This document shows positions 9,030-21,950 of a DNA stretch of 64,000 nt, piece by piece. The translations under genes and the position numbers were made by a program. The notes beneath the pieces are model-generated. The model was not told the origin of the DNA. It saw only the letters and a program-made list of their open reading frames with translations, and ran no database searches. How positions within the stretch are numbered: the first letter of the stretch is position 1; each line of letters starts with the position of its first letter. The stretch comes from Ascarosepion bandense. Its lineage: Eukaryota > Mollusca > Cephalopoda > Sepiida > Sepiidae. The DNA lies in assembly GCA_037127315.1 (NCBI GenBank), contig JBBBDQ010001611.1, positions 248,001 through 312,000 of the forward strand. Direction: 5' to 3'.

Positions 9030-11935
9030 TGAATTCTGTTCCCACAACCTACCAAGTCTGCAGAAAGACATAAGTCAGTTAGTGCTGTGTTGCTCTGGCT
9101 ACATTTCCTTTGTTTTTATCTCCCATATTATTCTTTTTATGTCATTTTTCATTATAATTCGATTTCTTCTATGGCTGCACTACCAACCAAGTCTGTAGGG
9201 AGATATTATGCAGGTCGATTTGTGTTGTTATGGCTCCATTTCATATTTTTAATATCGCCCTAACGTCTCTAGCGTCACATAGACAAAGGTCACCTTAGTT
9301 TTTTCGCTCTACTGGCTAAGATAATTTTTGTAGATTTCTTCAGCTGGGGTTTCCCCGAATTCTTTCAATGTAATTTTTGTTCCATTCTTTATCATGTCAA
9401 GTGCACCCACACTCACTGTTACGATATTTGTTTTCAATGTCTTCATTTTTTCTATCAATTTCCAGGTTTCTATATTTTTTATATTACAATCGGCTCGACA
9501 ATACATATCAATCAATAAACAGGATTTTTTTTGTTGGTTTTTAAAAATAAAGTCCGGCCTATTTCATTTCTGAAACCGGTGCTGGGTTGTGTTTATACGA
9601 GTGTTTGTTTATATATTTTCATAGTGTTTGCACATTGTCCAGTGTAAATATTATCCCACTCCATCGCGGTGATATTAATTCAGGGCAACTACAGAACATC
9701 CTGAGATTAGATGGTCTATTGTTTCTTGGTATTTATCACAGAACCTGCATTTTTCCTCTGCTCAAAAGCATTATTCATTTTTTTTGTATTCATATTTTTG
9801 CTGCAATAAGGTATTTAACGCAGAACCTGCATTTTGTCATATTTTTCCTTCAATAAGATATCTATCACAGAACCTGCATATTGAATCCTAATTATTATAT
9901 AATATGTTTGCCTAAATGTTCCTAGTGAAAACATTTTTGTCTTGCACAGCAAGAATAAAGACCTCAGATTCAGGTTTTAACCCATTTACACGTAACCATC
10001 GATGGGTTTTAGCTTTAGGAACATTGAGTTTTAGATATAAGTTCTGGATATTCGCCATGCAGAGGTTTCTCTTGCCAGCGTTGTTTCATAAGGTCAAGAT
10101 CTTTATCCTAGTCTATTCTTTCATATTTTTGCTGCAATAATGTTCGTGGTTTCTGTTCAGATTTTCTGACAGTATCTACTAATTATAAATCTTCTTTGTA
10201 TTTCTTGCCTTCTTTCATCATTGAATATTTTTTCTGTCTGTTTTCATGTTTTTTAGCATTATCCAGTCCTTTGTTGTTTCTAGTTATGTTAGTAAGCCAA
10301 TAGTTGTTGATTTGTATGACAATTCTAGCTGAATAAGACCTTTTCCTCTTTTATTACGTGGGTGTGTATACGCGGTCTACGTCAGCCTTTGGATGATGTA
10401 TCTTATGTTTAGAAATAAGCTTGGATGGCAAGGTTATTGGTGTCCATAAATCTGTTTTGAGAATTCAATTCAGTTTTTAATATCAGTAGTAGCCTTGTGT
10501 AGTACACATTGCGTTCATTTTTTTTTTTGGCGAATTTTTTCACCCTCATTTAAAAATATATAGCTATAAGCTTCTTCTTGCTCTAAGACTGTTATTGTTA
10601 CAGCATGGTCCAAGCTATTGTACCAGGTTTGTTGTAGTGATCCCCGTAGAATTGTAGCTCTAGTACATTTATTCAGACTGAAATTTCTTTCAATATCTTC
10701 ACTGAAGCATTTTACAGTTTGCAAAAGTCCTTCTGACTCATTGTCATTCTTAGCGTACAACTTAAATCACCTATGTAAAATGGCTGATGTTCTTTTAGGC
10801 TATTTTATAACCACATTCTTTCTTGTTAAGGTGACTGGTTAATGCTATTACTGATAAGCAAAATAATAAGAGAGACAAAGAGTCACCTTGAAATATACCC
10901 CTGTTGTTTATTTTACCAGATGTATTGGTTCCATTTATATGATTGAGGTAAAGGGTTGTGTTCGATGTCAACATACATTGTTTGATGAAATTGGTGATGA
11001 CTGGTGATACCTTGTACCTATTTAAAATCTTTAAGTTCCAGTAATACACTTTCGAATACCTAAGGATATTCTATCAAAGCAGTACAAAGTTTTATCTTTG
11101 CATTAAAGTAGGTTTTCAAAATCATCATATTAATAAATAATTGGTTTTTACATCTGTAACAGCTATGTTTGCACTCTATTTGTTGAAGCTGTAGTATGTC
11201 AATTCTTTCCAATAATAAATGTATTTGTTTTGTTTGAACAGATGTTAATAGTTTGTATGTTGTTGGAAGGCATGTAACTGGTCTCTAGATTTAAGGATTA
11301 TTTGTGTCACTAATCCTGGGTTGAATAAAGGTAATTCCTTTGGTCATCCATGCAGGAAGTTTAGTGGAATTGTTAATCATTTCTTGAAGATTTGGGCTAG
11401 AGTTCTATATGCTGAATTTAAATAATATAGCCAACACTTAGGAATTTTATTTATTCCTGAACATGTTCAATTGTGTGGTTTTTCAGTTTACATTTAACAT
11501 CCTCTACTCTGATTCCAGCTCATGTCTCTTCTGATTTATTTTTCCTTCGTTCAATCACTTGCGCAATCCAGTCTGCGTCTTTGTTATGTTTTTTAGGGCA
11601 AGCCCATATTGTTTTTCTAGAACTGTATAACATCTTCCATTTCTGTGGAGTGACGGTCATTTCAATTCTTGTCTTACCTCTTTCCCTGTTAAATTACTTA
11701 CATCGGCTTGAAAAATCTTGTCTTGTCTGTATAGTCTTGATCTTTTCTCATAGATTTTAGTTCTATTGTCCGATTTACTTTTCCTTAGTTGATATCAGTA
11801 GTGAATCCTGAATTTATTGTATTGCCAATATTACTGAGCATTTCGATGACTGACAAATCTGTTAAAGAGTTTCTTTTGCGTACATATCTTAAAGCAACTA
11901 CCGAAGATATGTTAGGAATATATTCCTATGTTAAT
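9030..11935 (-). mobile_element. R2-like LINE, decayed copy b (between genes A and B)
   Basis: This is one of the more complete copies. In minus-strand order (high to low coordinate) it shows a pre-RT region (11600-11900), an RT approach region (WMTK at about 11350), the RT core with GIFQGDSLSLLLFCLSV (10795-11049), a post-RT domain (SFNKC-like NKCTRATILRGSLQQTW, 10515-10760), the CxxC zinc-knuckle region (9729-9870) and an endonuclease-like tail with IDMYCRADCNIKN (9309-9515). Frames are broken many times. The 3' part carries short repeats (9050-9125 and 9180-9250) and a triplication of the zinc-knuckle segment. It belongs to the repeat unit, not to a recent insertion. Confidence 0.75.
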
Positions 11936-12868
11936 ATATGTTAGGAATTTACGCTAGATTTTTAGTTGATTGAAGTTGACACAACTTAAGGAAGTACATC
12001 TACTTATTTTCGAAAACCAACTTTTAATTTGAACTTTTAGAAAGAAAAAAGATTCTTGAAACTTTTGTTTTAGATTTTATTGAAAGGCAAATGATTCAAT
12101 TTTCTATTTCCAGTAAGTGAAACATTTTTAAAAATATTATTGATTAGAATCTAAACGTTTGCAATTTTTTTTAATTTTTCAATTTTTCTCCCATTTATGT
12201 TCGATTATAGCATATGAAAAAAATATCAATTCTTGGTTTTAAAACTTTCAAAATTAGAATATAAATCTGTAACATATAATTTTTAGAAAGTTAGCAAATG
12301 TAATGTTCAAAATTCAGATTTACACAAGTATTACTTACTAGCATAAGATTGAGAATAAAATTATTTCTTATAGACAGTGTTGTACATTCTGGCCATTCCC
12401 TTGTATTTGACATATTGATGACAGCTCGACAGTTGTGGGGAAAGATAAGTGTATGGGGTCTGGAATTTATAAATTTTCAAATTTATTTCTGGTAAGAAAC
12501 TTTTTCATAGACACACAGAAATTACCACACGCAAAAACAAAAAAAAACTTCAAACAATTAAACTTTTAACAATTATTGTAAAAACGCGATGGCTCGATGA
12601 TTTGTGTTTAAATTTTGAATTTTCTATTAGTAAATATAGTCTTTAATTTATAACGTAACAGCTCAACATCTAAAAGTCTTTGAAATATTTTGAAAATATT
12701 TTTTAATCTTTATAAATTATTACAATTTCAAAAATGAAAATAGTTCTTTTACAATTGAATTAATAACCGAATTTCTATTTTTTTTAGTCTATAATGTCTT
12801 TAATATATATTGTTTATTAAAGCAAAAACAGGCTTAACTAATTAAATAATGTCACAGTTTTTTTGTTT
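11936..12868. repeat. A/T-rich upstream module of unit B, first part
   Basis: This is the equivalent of about 2841-3755 in unit A and contains the GTACATTCTGGCCATTCC landmark near 12390. No gene is seen. It is interrupted at about 12869 by a Jockey-like LINE and resumes at 14471. Confidence 0.75.
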
Positions 12869-14470
12869 TTAAATCATGTCACCCCAAGCAAGGCATTCCA
12901 CTGCCACTATAGCGCAGTGGGTTACACAGGGCAATAGACGAGTTAGGATGTACACAGGTGGAGAGTTGGAGAGAATGGGAAGGTTAGGGTGTTAGGAGAT
13001 GTCTATTGACCTTACATTTAAATTCCTGCAGTTTATAGCCGTCGGCGAAGCAAGCATGCGGAAGGGAATTCCACAGGCGGGAAGTGCGAGTAAAGAAGCT
13101 CTTGGAGTAGAAATTGCGGTTACATTTCATCGGTTTCACTGTAAAAGGGTGGGACGTAGTTGCCAATCTAGTATCTCTTGAAAATTCATATCGAGGGGAC
13201 ACCAGTGATTTAAGTTCATCAGAGCAGAAGCCATGAAATTATTTACAGAAGAGGCACAGGGAAGCCACGTCAATCCGGTGAGAGAGTGACTGCAGGCGGT
13301 CAGCTAAGTCGGTATCGATCACATTACATATTCTTCGCTGTATTTAGTCAAGAAACCCGAGGATAATAGCAGGGGCACCCGACCAGATGTGGCAACAGTA
13401 TTCAAAACACGGGCGGATGGTAGATTTGTATAATTGCAGGATAGATTCAGGCGAAAGAATTTCCGGGCCCTGTACAGAGAGCCGACTTTCATAGCAGCGG
13501 ATTTAGCAATGCATTCGACGTAGTCATTCCACTTGAGGTCCGCTGAGAGTGTCAGGACAAGCAGGCGTAGTGTTTTACGCTCTGGGAGGCATGCCTGTTT
13601 CATGCTAAGGTTAGGGAGGTGCGGTAGTCTGTGGTGGTTAATTGACAGCAGCTTCGTTTTGGAAGAATTGCATTTTACGAGCCATTTCCTACCCCAATCT
13701 ACCACGGATTGGAGGTCCTTTTCAAGCTCAGGACCTAGGATAGAGCCTTGGGGGACACCCGCGTTTGTAGGGTAGTTCTGCGAGGCATGTCCGTTTAAAA
13801 CCACCTTCCGTGTGCGGTTGGAGTAGTAATGCCGTAGATTCACAGTTTCCGTAGAAGGCCGGCATGCCATACTCTGTCGAATGCTTTAGCGATATCCAAG
13901 GCGACAGTTCGGGCTTCACCATTCTTGTCGAGAGCCTGGTATATATACTCGGTGATGGTCGTTAGCATATCAGCAGTAGAACTTGTGAAGCGGAAGCCAT
14001 ACTCTTTGTGCGATAGGAGCTCGTGGGCCGTGAGATGCTGAACGACCTCGGCATTGATATACCGAAGATCGCAAGAAGGCTGATAGGGCTGTAATTTGTG
14101 GCGTCCGAGGGTTCACCAGTGTTCTTGAATATTGGAACCACAGAAGAAGTCTTCTAACAGGCAGGAAAGCAAGAGGAAGATAGGCAGAGGTTGTAGAGAT
14201 TAGAAAGGACAATAGAGAGTTCAGGGGAACATTTCTTCAAGACTGTGATTGGGATTCCGTCCCCACCACTTGCTTTGTGAGGGTGGAGTTTTGATATTAT
14301 GTTAGAAACCAGCGGGGGCTTGAAGTGGACGTCATTCAAGTGGGCCTCAATTCTAGATGGGAAATCGGGTTCTGGACTCCAGACGAATTGGTCGAGAATC
14401 TGGGGCAAAGCATTCAGCCTTGTCCGGTCCTCGAACACGTTGATTAGTGGGGGTATTGAGGAATAGCATT
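12869..14470 (-). mobile_element. Jockey-like LINE, decayed insertion in unit B
   Basis: Minus-strand frames give IISKLHPHKASGGDGIPIT and SPELSIVLSNLYNLCLSSSC (14154-14438), DISKAFDR-like motif A remnants, VPQGSILGP (near 13740), KWLVKCNSSKTKLLSINHHR and SADLKWNDYVECIAKSAAMK (13319-13870), and the C-terminal SFFTRTSRLWNSLPHACF (12984-13202). The 3' end with an A-rich tail is at 12869. The catalytic YADD stretch is missing, because the sequence jumps from VPQGSILGP to ELEKDLQSVV. The same insertion site is filled in unit D (51962-54165) and empty in A, C and E. Confidence 0.85.
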
Positions 14471-15640
14471 TTTATCAAATGGGTGAGCAAAATGGTGTGA
14501 AAGATAATTGATAATTTACACTTTACAATAAATTTTGCGTTCAACTCATAAAACCAATTTTGACTATAATCTTTAATTTCGTAATATCAGGAATGATTTT
14601 TACAGAGGAGTACTGGGAATACTATAGATATTCCTTTGGTTGAAGAAAAATGAAAATGAAGACGATATTTATACTTAATATCAGTTAGAGATTAAATTTA
14701 GATATGAGAAAAAAGGATCGAAAAAATTGGCGGTAAATTTATTGGAAAGAAATAGGAACAGAAAGAAACAGTATGAAACAATATTAACGAGATCGTGTAA
14801 ATAAATGTCGGAACCAGGAGTTGGATAGATATTAGAAAGACAAAAGTTTTTAAGCGCTAAAAAAAGATAAGAATGTCGCGGAGAGCCATGATCGTTGATA
14901 TCTTCAAGTACCACGGGATGTACAAGGAGTCAAAGGTCAAGGTTTTGCATCATCTGCCGACGTCAGCATGATCTTTGAATAAAAAGTCTTTGAATAACCT
15001 TTGGGAGAAAGGCATTCTAATAATGAACAGTTAAGAATTTGGCAACAAATATGAATCAAAATATGGTGAGAAATGAAAAGTTAAGATAAAAATCTGCCAA
15101 ACAGCAAAAGATGTAAGCAAGTTTCGTTTACATATCGAATAAGTTAAAAGATATTTGACTTTTTGTTAGTCTTTCAATAATTAAATCTTCAAACTAACTA
15201 AATCAAATACTTCATCATGATATTTTGACAAGTCTAAACGAGAAGACATTTTCGAATCTTCTTATCTGAGGATCAAATATATACATCTAATTAGAATTTT
15301 CAAAACAAAAACTCTTTACTGTGCTTTCGTAAAATCCAATTCATTAAAGGGTAATTACGTATTAACATAGACACACATTGAAATATATCCGATTTAAGAA
15401 TAAATAAGAAATACTTAAAAGTCCTTTGGTAAAATAATCTTAATAAAGGACAAAGTCAATGTTTCAGCAGAAATAAATAAACTTGGCATGAAAAAATCAT
15501 TAACAACTTATTTGAAATATGAAATGATTTAAACATACTTTTGTCATAAATAAGTAAAGATTAAACCCCTACTTAACATTAAAAAGAGAATTCTTTATTG
15601 AACAGTACTAATCCATTCATAAGACAACAAAAGGAATTAA
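14471..15640. repeat. A/T-rich upstream module of unit B, second part
   Basis: This resumes at TATCAAATGGGTGAGCAAAA and continues to the promoter of gene B, parallel to 3768-4960 of unit A. No gene is seen. A short deletion removed the GGCTGGTGGCTAG stretch (near 15450) that A, C, D and E keep. Confidence 0.75.
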
Positions 15641-15645
15641 AGTAA

Positions 15646-15759
15646 GTCACGTAGATATTCTGCTATAAAAATCGGGCTCTCTCACATCTAAGTCACTTTC
15701 TTCGACAACGTTCAACTGTTGAATCGTCAATTTGTGTTCGCACAACACAGCACCAAAAA
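15646..15759 (+). promoter_or_regulatory. Core promoter and noncoding leader exon, gene copy B
   Basis: GTCACGT at 15646-15652, TATAAAAA at 15664-15671, initiator A at 15695, leader exon 15695-15759, donor GTAAGT at 15760. Spacing is identical to copy A. Confidence 0.75.
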
Positions 15760-15918
15760 GTAAGTCAATACAATTATTATTATCGTTATTTCTTTACATT
15801 TTCATTTGTGAAAAATTTTAAATTCAGTGAGTTTTGCTAAAATAGGAATCTGAATTTCATGAAGGTTTATTATTTCCGATGTTTTACCAATTCCACTTTA
15901 AGTCAAGTCAATGAATAT

Positions 15919-16004
15919 CATGTGTGTGTGTTTGTGTTTCTGTTTATTTGTATATGTGTGTGTGAGTGTGTGTATGTGTATGTGTGTATGTGTGTGTGTG
16001 TGTT
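15919..16004 (+). repeat. (GT)n microsatellite in intron 1, copy B
   Basis: An interrupted TG tract at the position of the tract in copy A, slightly shorter. Confidence 0.9.
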
Positions 16005-16082
16005 CTATATTTAACGTCAACTTTCCACAGATTCCATATATATGGAGAAATAGGTCATCCTTGTAATGCAATAGACAAATTG

Positions 16083-16250
16083 TTGATTGGTAGCTACGGA
16101 TGTGACAGGCTTCATCGTTCATGTCTCATTTCGGTCAGTGGGAGACTTAATATATTTGTGCGTAAACGAATGACACTAACCTGATAAGAAATGGAACTCG
16201 GCTCTGCTTTCCCACACTCAAAGTTTAATGAGTACATCAACTGCATGTCC
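16083..16250 (-). mobile_element. tRNA-derived SINE in intron 1, copy B
   Basis: This is the orthologue of the element at 5408-5576, antisense to the gene. The box A region has more changes (TTGATGTACTCATTAA on the minus strand). Confidence 0.6.
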
Positions 16251-16547
16251 AACATTACAGCAGATGATAATCGAAGTCATATATTTAGATATTTACCTGA
16301 TATGGCCGGAAAAGACAATTTACATTTTTGACGTAACCAGGTATAACAGATAATAAATAAAATCAATAATGCTTTCAATTTAATATTCGCCCTAAAAATT
16401 ACTAAATGATAATGAAAAATATTAGTTATTACTTATAAAGAAATTCAAGATAACTACCTTAAATATTGCGAATGAGTGAGGGCCTGCGAAACTTTTTATA
16501 CCATTATCATATATTATTAATTATTTGAATGTTTTTTACAGATCATC

Positions 16548-16943
16548 ATGTCTGGAAAACTCATCTTTCTTTTGGCTCTCTGCGTCTTCACTGCCTTCGC
16601 AGGTACGAATAATTAATATATTTTAAGTTATGCATTAATATTTTACATATTTTATCAGAACTTTTTAAAACAATTTTAACTGATCTGGAACTGCTTTGCC
16701 CTAAATATTCTTTTCAGTAATTCTGAAAGAGATTTCATCTAATATGTAGCATATATATTGCAGTGAAAAAATATTTTTTAACTAAAACTGTTACAGTGTT
16801 TATAAATCATTTGTTTCTTTTCAGTAAGCAACGTCATCGCTGAGGAACAGCAAGAAGCTTCTGGTGAAGATGTTCAAGTGACTGAGGAGACAGCCACAGA
16901 AGCTGCCGCCGATGCCGATGCTGAAGGCAGTAATGAGTCGTAG
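16548..16943 (+). CDS. Small secreted acidic peptide precursor, copy B (57 aa)
   Basis: Coding exons are 16548-16602 and 16825-16943; the 222-nt intron splits codon 19 as in copy A. Intron 2 is about 40 bases shorter than in A, C and D. The precursor has the common sequence: signal peptide MSGKLIFLLALCVFTAFA plus VSNVIA, then the anionic 33-residue tail ending AEGSNES. It matches the consensus of the five copies at every residue. Silent differences (Ala24 GCT, Ser54 AGT, Ser57 TCG) set it apart. AATAAA is at 17005-17010. Promoter, splice sites and frame are intact, so it should be expressible. Function is unknown. Confidence 0.85.
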
Positions 16944-17004
16944 ACAATTGAAATACTGGACATGATTACTTTTCATTTTGTTATAGTAACATTTCAATGT
17001 GCAA

Positions 17005-17010
17005 AATAAA
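17005..17010 (+). terminator. Polyadenylation signal, copy B
   Basis: AATAAA, 62 bases after the stop codon. The second signal found in the other copies is lost here through a deletion joining GACGGGAGAAT to TTGTACCCAG near 17160. Confidence 0.7.
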
Positions 17011-17319
17011 AGTAGATTGTTGATTTGAATTTAACGTTTTGTCCTTATTTCTATCACTGATTTTAACATACCAATTGATTTGTAAAACTTATTTCGACAC
17101 CGACAATGAATTTAGAGAAATATTGTTGATGAAATATACATTTCATTTGGACGGGAGAATTTGTACCCAGATTAATCGCAATCAACGCATAAAAATATTT
17201 GATGTTATATCTCTAAAGATAAATTATTGAAGAACATCAAAAATTAATCGCTTGAAACTAAATAACTCTTTAAACATCTTTATTTAGTTGTAACACTGTA
17301 AGTGATTCTATTTGCACAC

Positions 17320-17580
17320 ATGTTAAACGGATATAGATGGACACTGGATTCGAAACCAGGGACAGGTATTTGGAAAATACATATGCGTGTGTATATTTTC
17401 GTTCCAAAAAAGATCAATCTTTTCTTCTTTTCTTAGGAGGGTCTGAGAAAGAGATAGAGAAAAAGTGAGAATGAAAGAAAGAGAGAGAGAGAGAGAGTGA
17501 GAGAGAGAGAGAGAGAGAGAAAGAAAGAAAGAGAAAGTGAGAGCAGGAAGGGAATAGACACCGGGGTGGCCGAGAGTAGA
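17320..17580. repeat. tRNA T-arm-like motif and (GA)n tract, unit B
   Basis: The motif near 17345 is GGATTCGAAACCAGG. The GA-rich tract (about 17449-17540) is longer than in unit A. It has no coding value; the Ser/Leu-rich minus-strand frame across it is an artefact. Confidence 0.6.
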
Positions 17581-18149
17581 ATCCGAACACAGAGTGTTTC
17601 CGAGGACTCACAGTTATTATGAGACTTTTTTTCTCATGTTGACGAATGAAAGGCTTCACCCGATTCTCCACTAATTTTGCTTTTCTCTCTTTGCACAATA
17701 TTTTCAGTTCATTTGGAATCTATGTACTGATGAAGATAGCTAGTGACACCTGTTAACTGTGTGGAATTTAGTTTTCTCTAATGTTAGTTGTCTTAAATGA
17801 AAGTGAGCCATTGATTCCCATTAGTTTCCATAAATTCTTATGCTATGTTAATGATTGTTTTAGTGTTGTTTCTATATGTCCATTCGATAAATAATAAAAA
17901 GTGAATTCAGAACAATATTAGAGTACAATTATTATTATTAATGGAGTGCTTGAAAAGAGAGAAAATATATTGGTATTCTCACCTATTCAAAGTCCAGTAT
18001 AGGCGTTAATATATCCATGATATCCTAACACATTAATGAGATGGAAGAAAGGATGAAAATATACAAAATAATCTAATTTCTAAATCTTTCAAACATTTAA
18101 GCATTTTATACACAACACTGAAATAAAAAGATGCACAATGACCTCAAAG

Positions 18150-18200
18150 ACACGCACACACATATACACGAACAAACACACACACTCACACACACACAAA

Positions 18201-18235
<35 letters not shown>
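18150..18235. repeat. (CA)n and (TA)n microsatellites, unit B
   Basis: An interrupted CA tract is followed by TA. The same pair is at 40498-40591 in unit C; units A and E lack this part of the unit. Confidence 0.9.
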
Positions 18236-18239
<4 letters not shown>

Positions 18240-18710
18240 TTGCTCTAGCCTTGTATATACAGGTTGCAATGAGGAAATTGTTTCTATTTTATATTTTCAA
18301 TTTCATGCATGCACATTGATTTTGATGAATTCACAGTGTAGTGCGGTCAGTTGGGCACCTATTTATGAGAAAAAAGCACCATGACACAATCCTTTCACTA
18401 GAAATTCGGAAATAGCATCGTGTACTAATTGGCATTCGAGCCGGAAAATTCAATACAAATATTTCCGAGAGGGTCTCAATATGAGAACAGCTCAGTTTAT
18501 TTATATGTGTAGAATAGTGATTATGAATGTATGTAAAACTCACTCTGATCAATCTGATGAGAAAAAAACTTCTGAATTTCTTGGTAAAGTCTTATTATTG
18601 TCAGATTTGCTCAATATACAGTTCTGAGTATCGGACACGGGTAACATTCATGGGATAAAAACAAACAAAAAAGACTACATTTCTGGTATATCAAATCAAC
18701 TTATATGTGT

Positions 18711-19300
18711 GATAAATATCTTGGAAGTGTTTTAACAGGGAATGAAAGATGCTACACCAAAATATGAAGGCGCATTGAAGTCTCTAAAATGAATTAAAGT
18801 ATAAAGAATCGGGAAAATATCGTTGGAAACAGAGGAAAAATTTCTAGACTGTTATGTAATATCGGTCGCTATAAATGGCAGCGTACACTTGAATATCTGA
18901 TCACAGAAGAAGTAGGAAATTCAAGAAAAAGAAATCTGGTTCTACAGAGAATCACATCGTGTGAAAATAGGAGCAGCATCAAAAAACCAATGTAGAGTAT
19001 CTATTTGGATGCCCGTTCAGAGCTGGTATCTCGGATACTAATAATAAACCCACTACATATATTGGCTTTACTACAACCCCGCTCTTCCGTAGACGTGTTG
19101 TCATCTTTACGAGCAGAATAAAATTAATCAACATTTCTAAGAAAAACATAACAATGTAGTTAATATTAGACATATTTTAGCCGATAACACAATAATTTTC
19201 ACTCATACGCACAGTAAATGTAACCTTCAGATATTGGAGGCCATATACATTAAATCAAATTAATAAAATCTCATTTCAATCTGGTCAGATCACATTACAT
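18711..19300 (+). mobile_element. RTE fragment joined to Penelope-like GIY-YIG fragment, unit B
   Basis: The RTE part (18711-18980) gives LGSVLTGNERCYTKI and KISLETEEKFLDCYVIS with breaks. The Penelope part (18981-19300) gives YIGFTTTPLFRRRVV (GIY-YIG endonuclease motif) and LQILEAIYIK. Both are dead fragments and part of the duplicated unit. Confidence 0.65.
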
Positions 19301-19518
19301 TTCATTTAGACATATAGTTTTATTAACGTTGTCTTTATGTTAACGACCCTGTAACTTCTCGGAAGTTGGCTTACAACCAGCATCATCAAAAAATATTCAA
19401 ATGTTGGCCACATTTTGTGTGTAATTTTACCTAAAATGAAAAACAAATACTTTGTATAAAACGGCACATTATTAAACATAATAGACATTCATTTTCTGTT
19501 ATGTTTATGAGCACATAT

Positions 19519-19526
<8 letters not shown>

Positions 19527-19570
<44 letters not shown>
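19527..19570. repeat. (TA)n microsatellite, unit B
   Basis: A pure TA tract followed by GTGGGTGATTGCGCACAC, as in the other units. Confidence 0.95.
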
Positions 19571-19573
<3 letters not shown>

Positions 19574-19849
19574 GGTGATTGCGCACACGAATACACATAC
19601 ACACATGCTTATATATATATGTTTTAATTTAAAGTGATAAATAAAATTATTGCTTGTAAATTCAGAGTAATTTCCCTTGATTTTTTCAAGTAGCAGGGAA
19701 ATATTTGTGTACTATATAATTGTCAATCAAAGCCTAAAAGTTTCATAGTTGAATATAGAGGGAGTCTTTTAGCAATTTGAAGGGCATGTTGACCAATGTA
19801 TATGATTGTTTTTCTCATATTGGTTTATTAATTGTATTTCATATTTCTT

Positions 19850-21090
19850 TATTTTCATGATAATTTGATTTCTGCTATTTTATCACAACTTACCAAGTCT
19901 GCAGAAAGACACAAGTCAGTGGTGTGTTGTTATGGCTACATTTCATTTGTTTTTTATCTCCCATATTATTCTTATTATGTCATTTTTCATTATAATTCAA
20001 TTTCTGTATGGTCGCACTACCGACCAAATCTGTTGGGAGACATTATGCAGGTCGTTTTGTGTTGTTATGGCTCCATTTCATATTTTTAACATCGCCTTAA
20101 CATCTCTCGCGTTACATAGACAAAGGTCTCCTTAGTTTGTGGACTGTATTGTACAAGATAATTTTGGTATATCTCTTAAGCTGGGGTTTCAATGGATTCT
20201 TTCAATGTATTTCTTGTTGCATTCTTTATCATTTCATCTGCTTCTACACTCACAGTTACGATACTTGTTTTCAATTTCTACATTTTTCTCTTTCAATTTC
20301 AAGGTTTCTATATATTTTTTATCTTACAATCCGCTCAACAATCCTATCAATTAATAAACAGGATTTTTTTATTTATTTTTAAAAATAACGCCCGTCCTAT
20401 TTCATTTTTGTAACCAGTGTTGGGTGATGTTTATACTAGTGTTTGTTTATATATTTCCATAGTGTTTGCACATTGTCCAGTGTAAATATTATCCCATTCC
20501 ATCGCGGTAATTTTTATATTAATTTAGGGCAAGTAAAGAACATCCTGAGATTAGATGGTCTATTGTTTCTTGGTATTTATCACAGAACCTGCATTTTGAA
20601 TCCACATTATTATATCTGTTTTGTTAAAATAGATATTAATAGTTTGCATGTTGTCGGAAAGCATGTAACTGGTCTGTATTTTTTCATGTCATTTGTGTCA
20701 CGAATCTTGGGTAGATGAAAGGTAATTCTTTTTGTCATCCATGCAGGAATTTTAGTGGAATTGTTAACCATTTCTTGAAGTTCTTTGGCTAGAGTTCTAT
20801 GTGCTGCATTTAAATAATATAGCCAAAAGTTAGGAATTTTATTTATTCCTGGAAATGTTCAATTGTGTAATTTTTCAGTTTACATTTAAACCCATATTGT
20901 TTTCCTAGAACTGGATGACATCTTAGATTTTTGTGGACCGACGGTCATTTCAATTCTTGTTTTACCTATTTCTCTGTAAAATTGATTTGCATCGGTTTAA
21001 AAAATCTTGTTTTGTCTGTAGAGTCTTGATCTTTTCTCATAGCCTTCAGTTCTATTGTCTGATTTATCTTTTCCTTAGTTGATTGGATTC
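19850..21090 (-). mobile_element. R2-like LINE, decayed copy c (after gene B), C-terminal and RT parts
   Basis: Minus-strand reading gives a pre-RT stretch (about 20890-21085), then NSTKIPAWMTK and TNDMKKYRPVTCFPTTCKLL (20640-20780), which is the RT approach region. It then jumps near 20620 to the 3' tail (20080-20610). The catalytic RT centre is deleted. It has a single zinc-knuckle segment near 20573, unlike copies b, e and f. Confidence 0.7.
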
Positions 21091-21474
21091 AATACAAATA
21101 TTTCCGAGTGGGTCTCAATATGAGAACAGCGCAGTTTGTTTTTTAAGTGTAGAATAGTTATTATGAAGGTATGTAAAACTCACTCTGATCATTCTGATGA
21201 GAAAAGAACTTCTGATATTCTTTGTGAAGTCCTTGGACTGAACTCGAAAGACTACATCAAGTGATTTAAGTTGGTAGTGTTGTTCTGTGTCGGCACAATG
21301 GCTGATGAAAAACCGTATGTCTGGCAACAGCATTCTGCACCATGCCGCACAAGCAGTTGAATCATGTCATGTTGAGTGAGAGACCAACAAAAATCATTGT
21401 TACAACAAAGATGATCTGAAGGCAACAATTATGGCAGCAATCACCAACGTAAAAAAGGCAAAAAAAAACTTCAA
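21091..21474. repeat. Displaced piece of the unit inside LINE copy c
   Basis: This segment matches about 40809-41180 of unit C (landmarks CTCAATATGAGAACAGCGCAG and TTCTGCACCATGCC) and the inverted 47100-47440. Here it lies between two parts of an R2-like LINE, so a rearrangement has moved it. No gene is seen. Confidence 0.65.
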
Positions 21475-21950
21475 ATACTTCAATATTGTTTCCTTTATTT
21501 TTTTTAAGTTTTTTTTTAGTTGATTTTCATTTCTAATATTGTATTTTTTCGACGTTTCTTCCTTTTCTAGTTCTTACATTTATTTCTATTGCTAATTCAT
21601 CGAGTACTGATAATTGACTTCTAATTGTTCGATTTCTTTCCCTATTTTTCTTTTCCAATTTGTATCTTCATGTCTGCGAGATTGCCTTGTTTTTTATTTG
21701 ATGTTCAATATTTTGTTGCTGATATTGCAGATGCATATAATGCTTCATTGAGTTTTATGTGAGTGTCTTCTTCATCCAAAATGAATTTGAGTGCTGCATC
21801 GTAGAGCTTAATAATTTCGTGCTTATTCTTTGTTGGTTGTAATTTTGGGAGTTGTTCTCGTTCCTCCATTGCAATATTTTGTATCTGATTTATATGGCTC
21901 TTGATCTCTTCCTTGGCTTCTTGTATACTGTTCTTGTTTTCCATAAATTA
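21475..21950 (-). mobile_element. R2-like LINE, N-terminal fragment
   Basis: The minus-strand frame 21705-21944 encodes MENKNSIQEAKEEIKSHI and QLPKLQPTKNKHEIIKLYDA, a charged helical stretch like the N-terminal region I recall for this LINE family. Lys-rich broken frames follow to about 21475. It is probably the 5' end of copy c. A host gene is unlikely because nothing intact flanks it. Confidence 0.5.

Noticed and set aside
13533..13775. Plus-strand frame within the Jockey-like LINE of unit B, with similar frames at 45178-45498 and 52638-52826
   Set aside because: Antisense shadows of the LINE coding strand.
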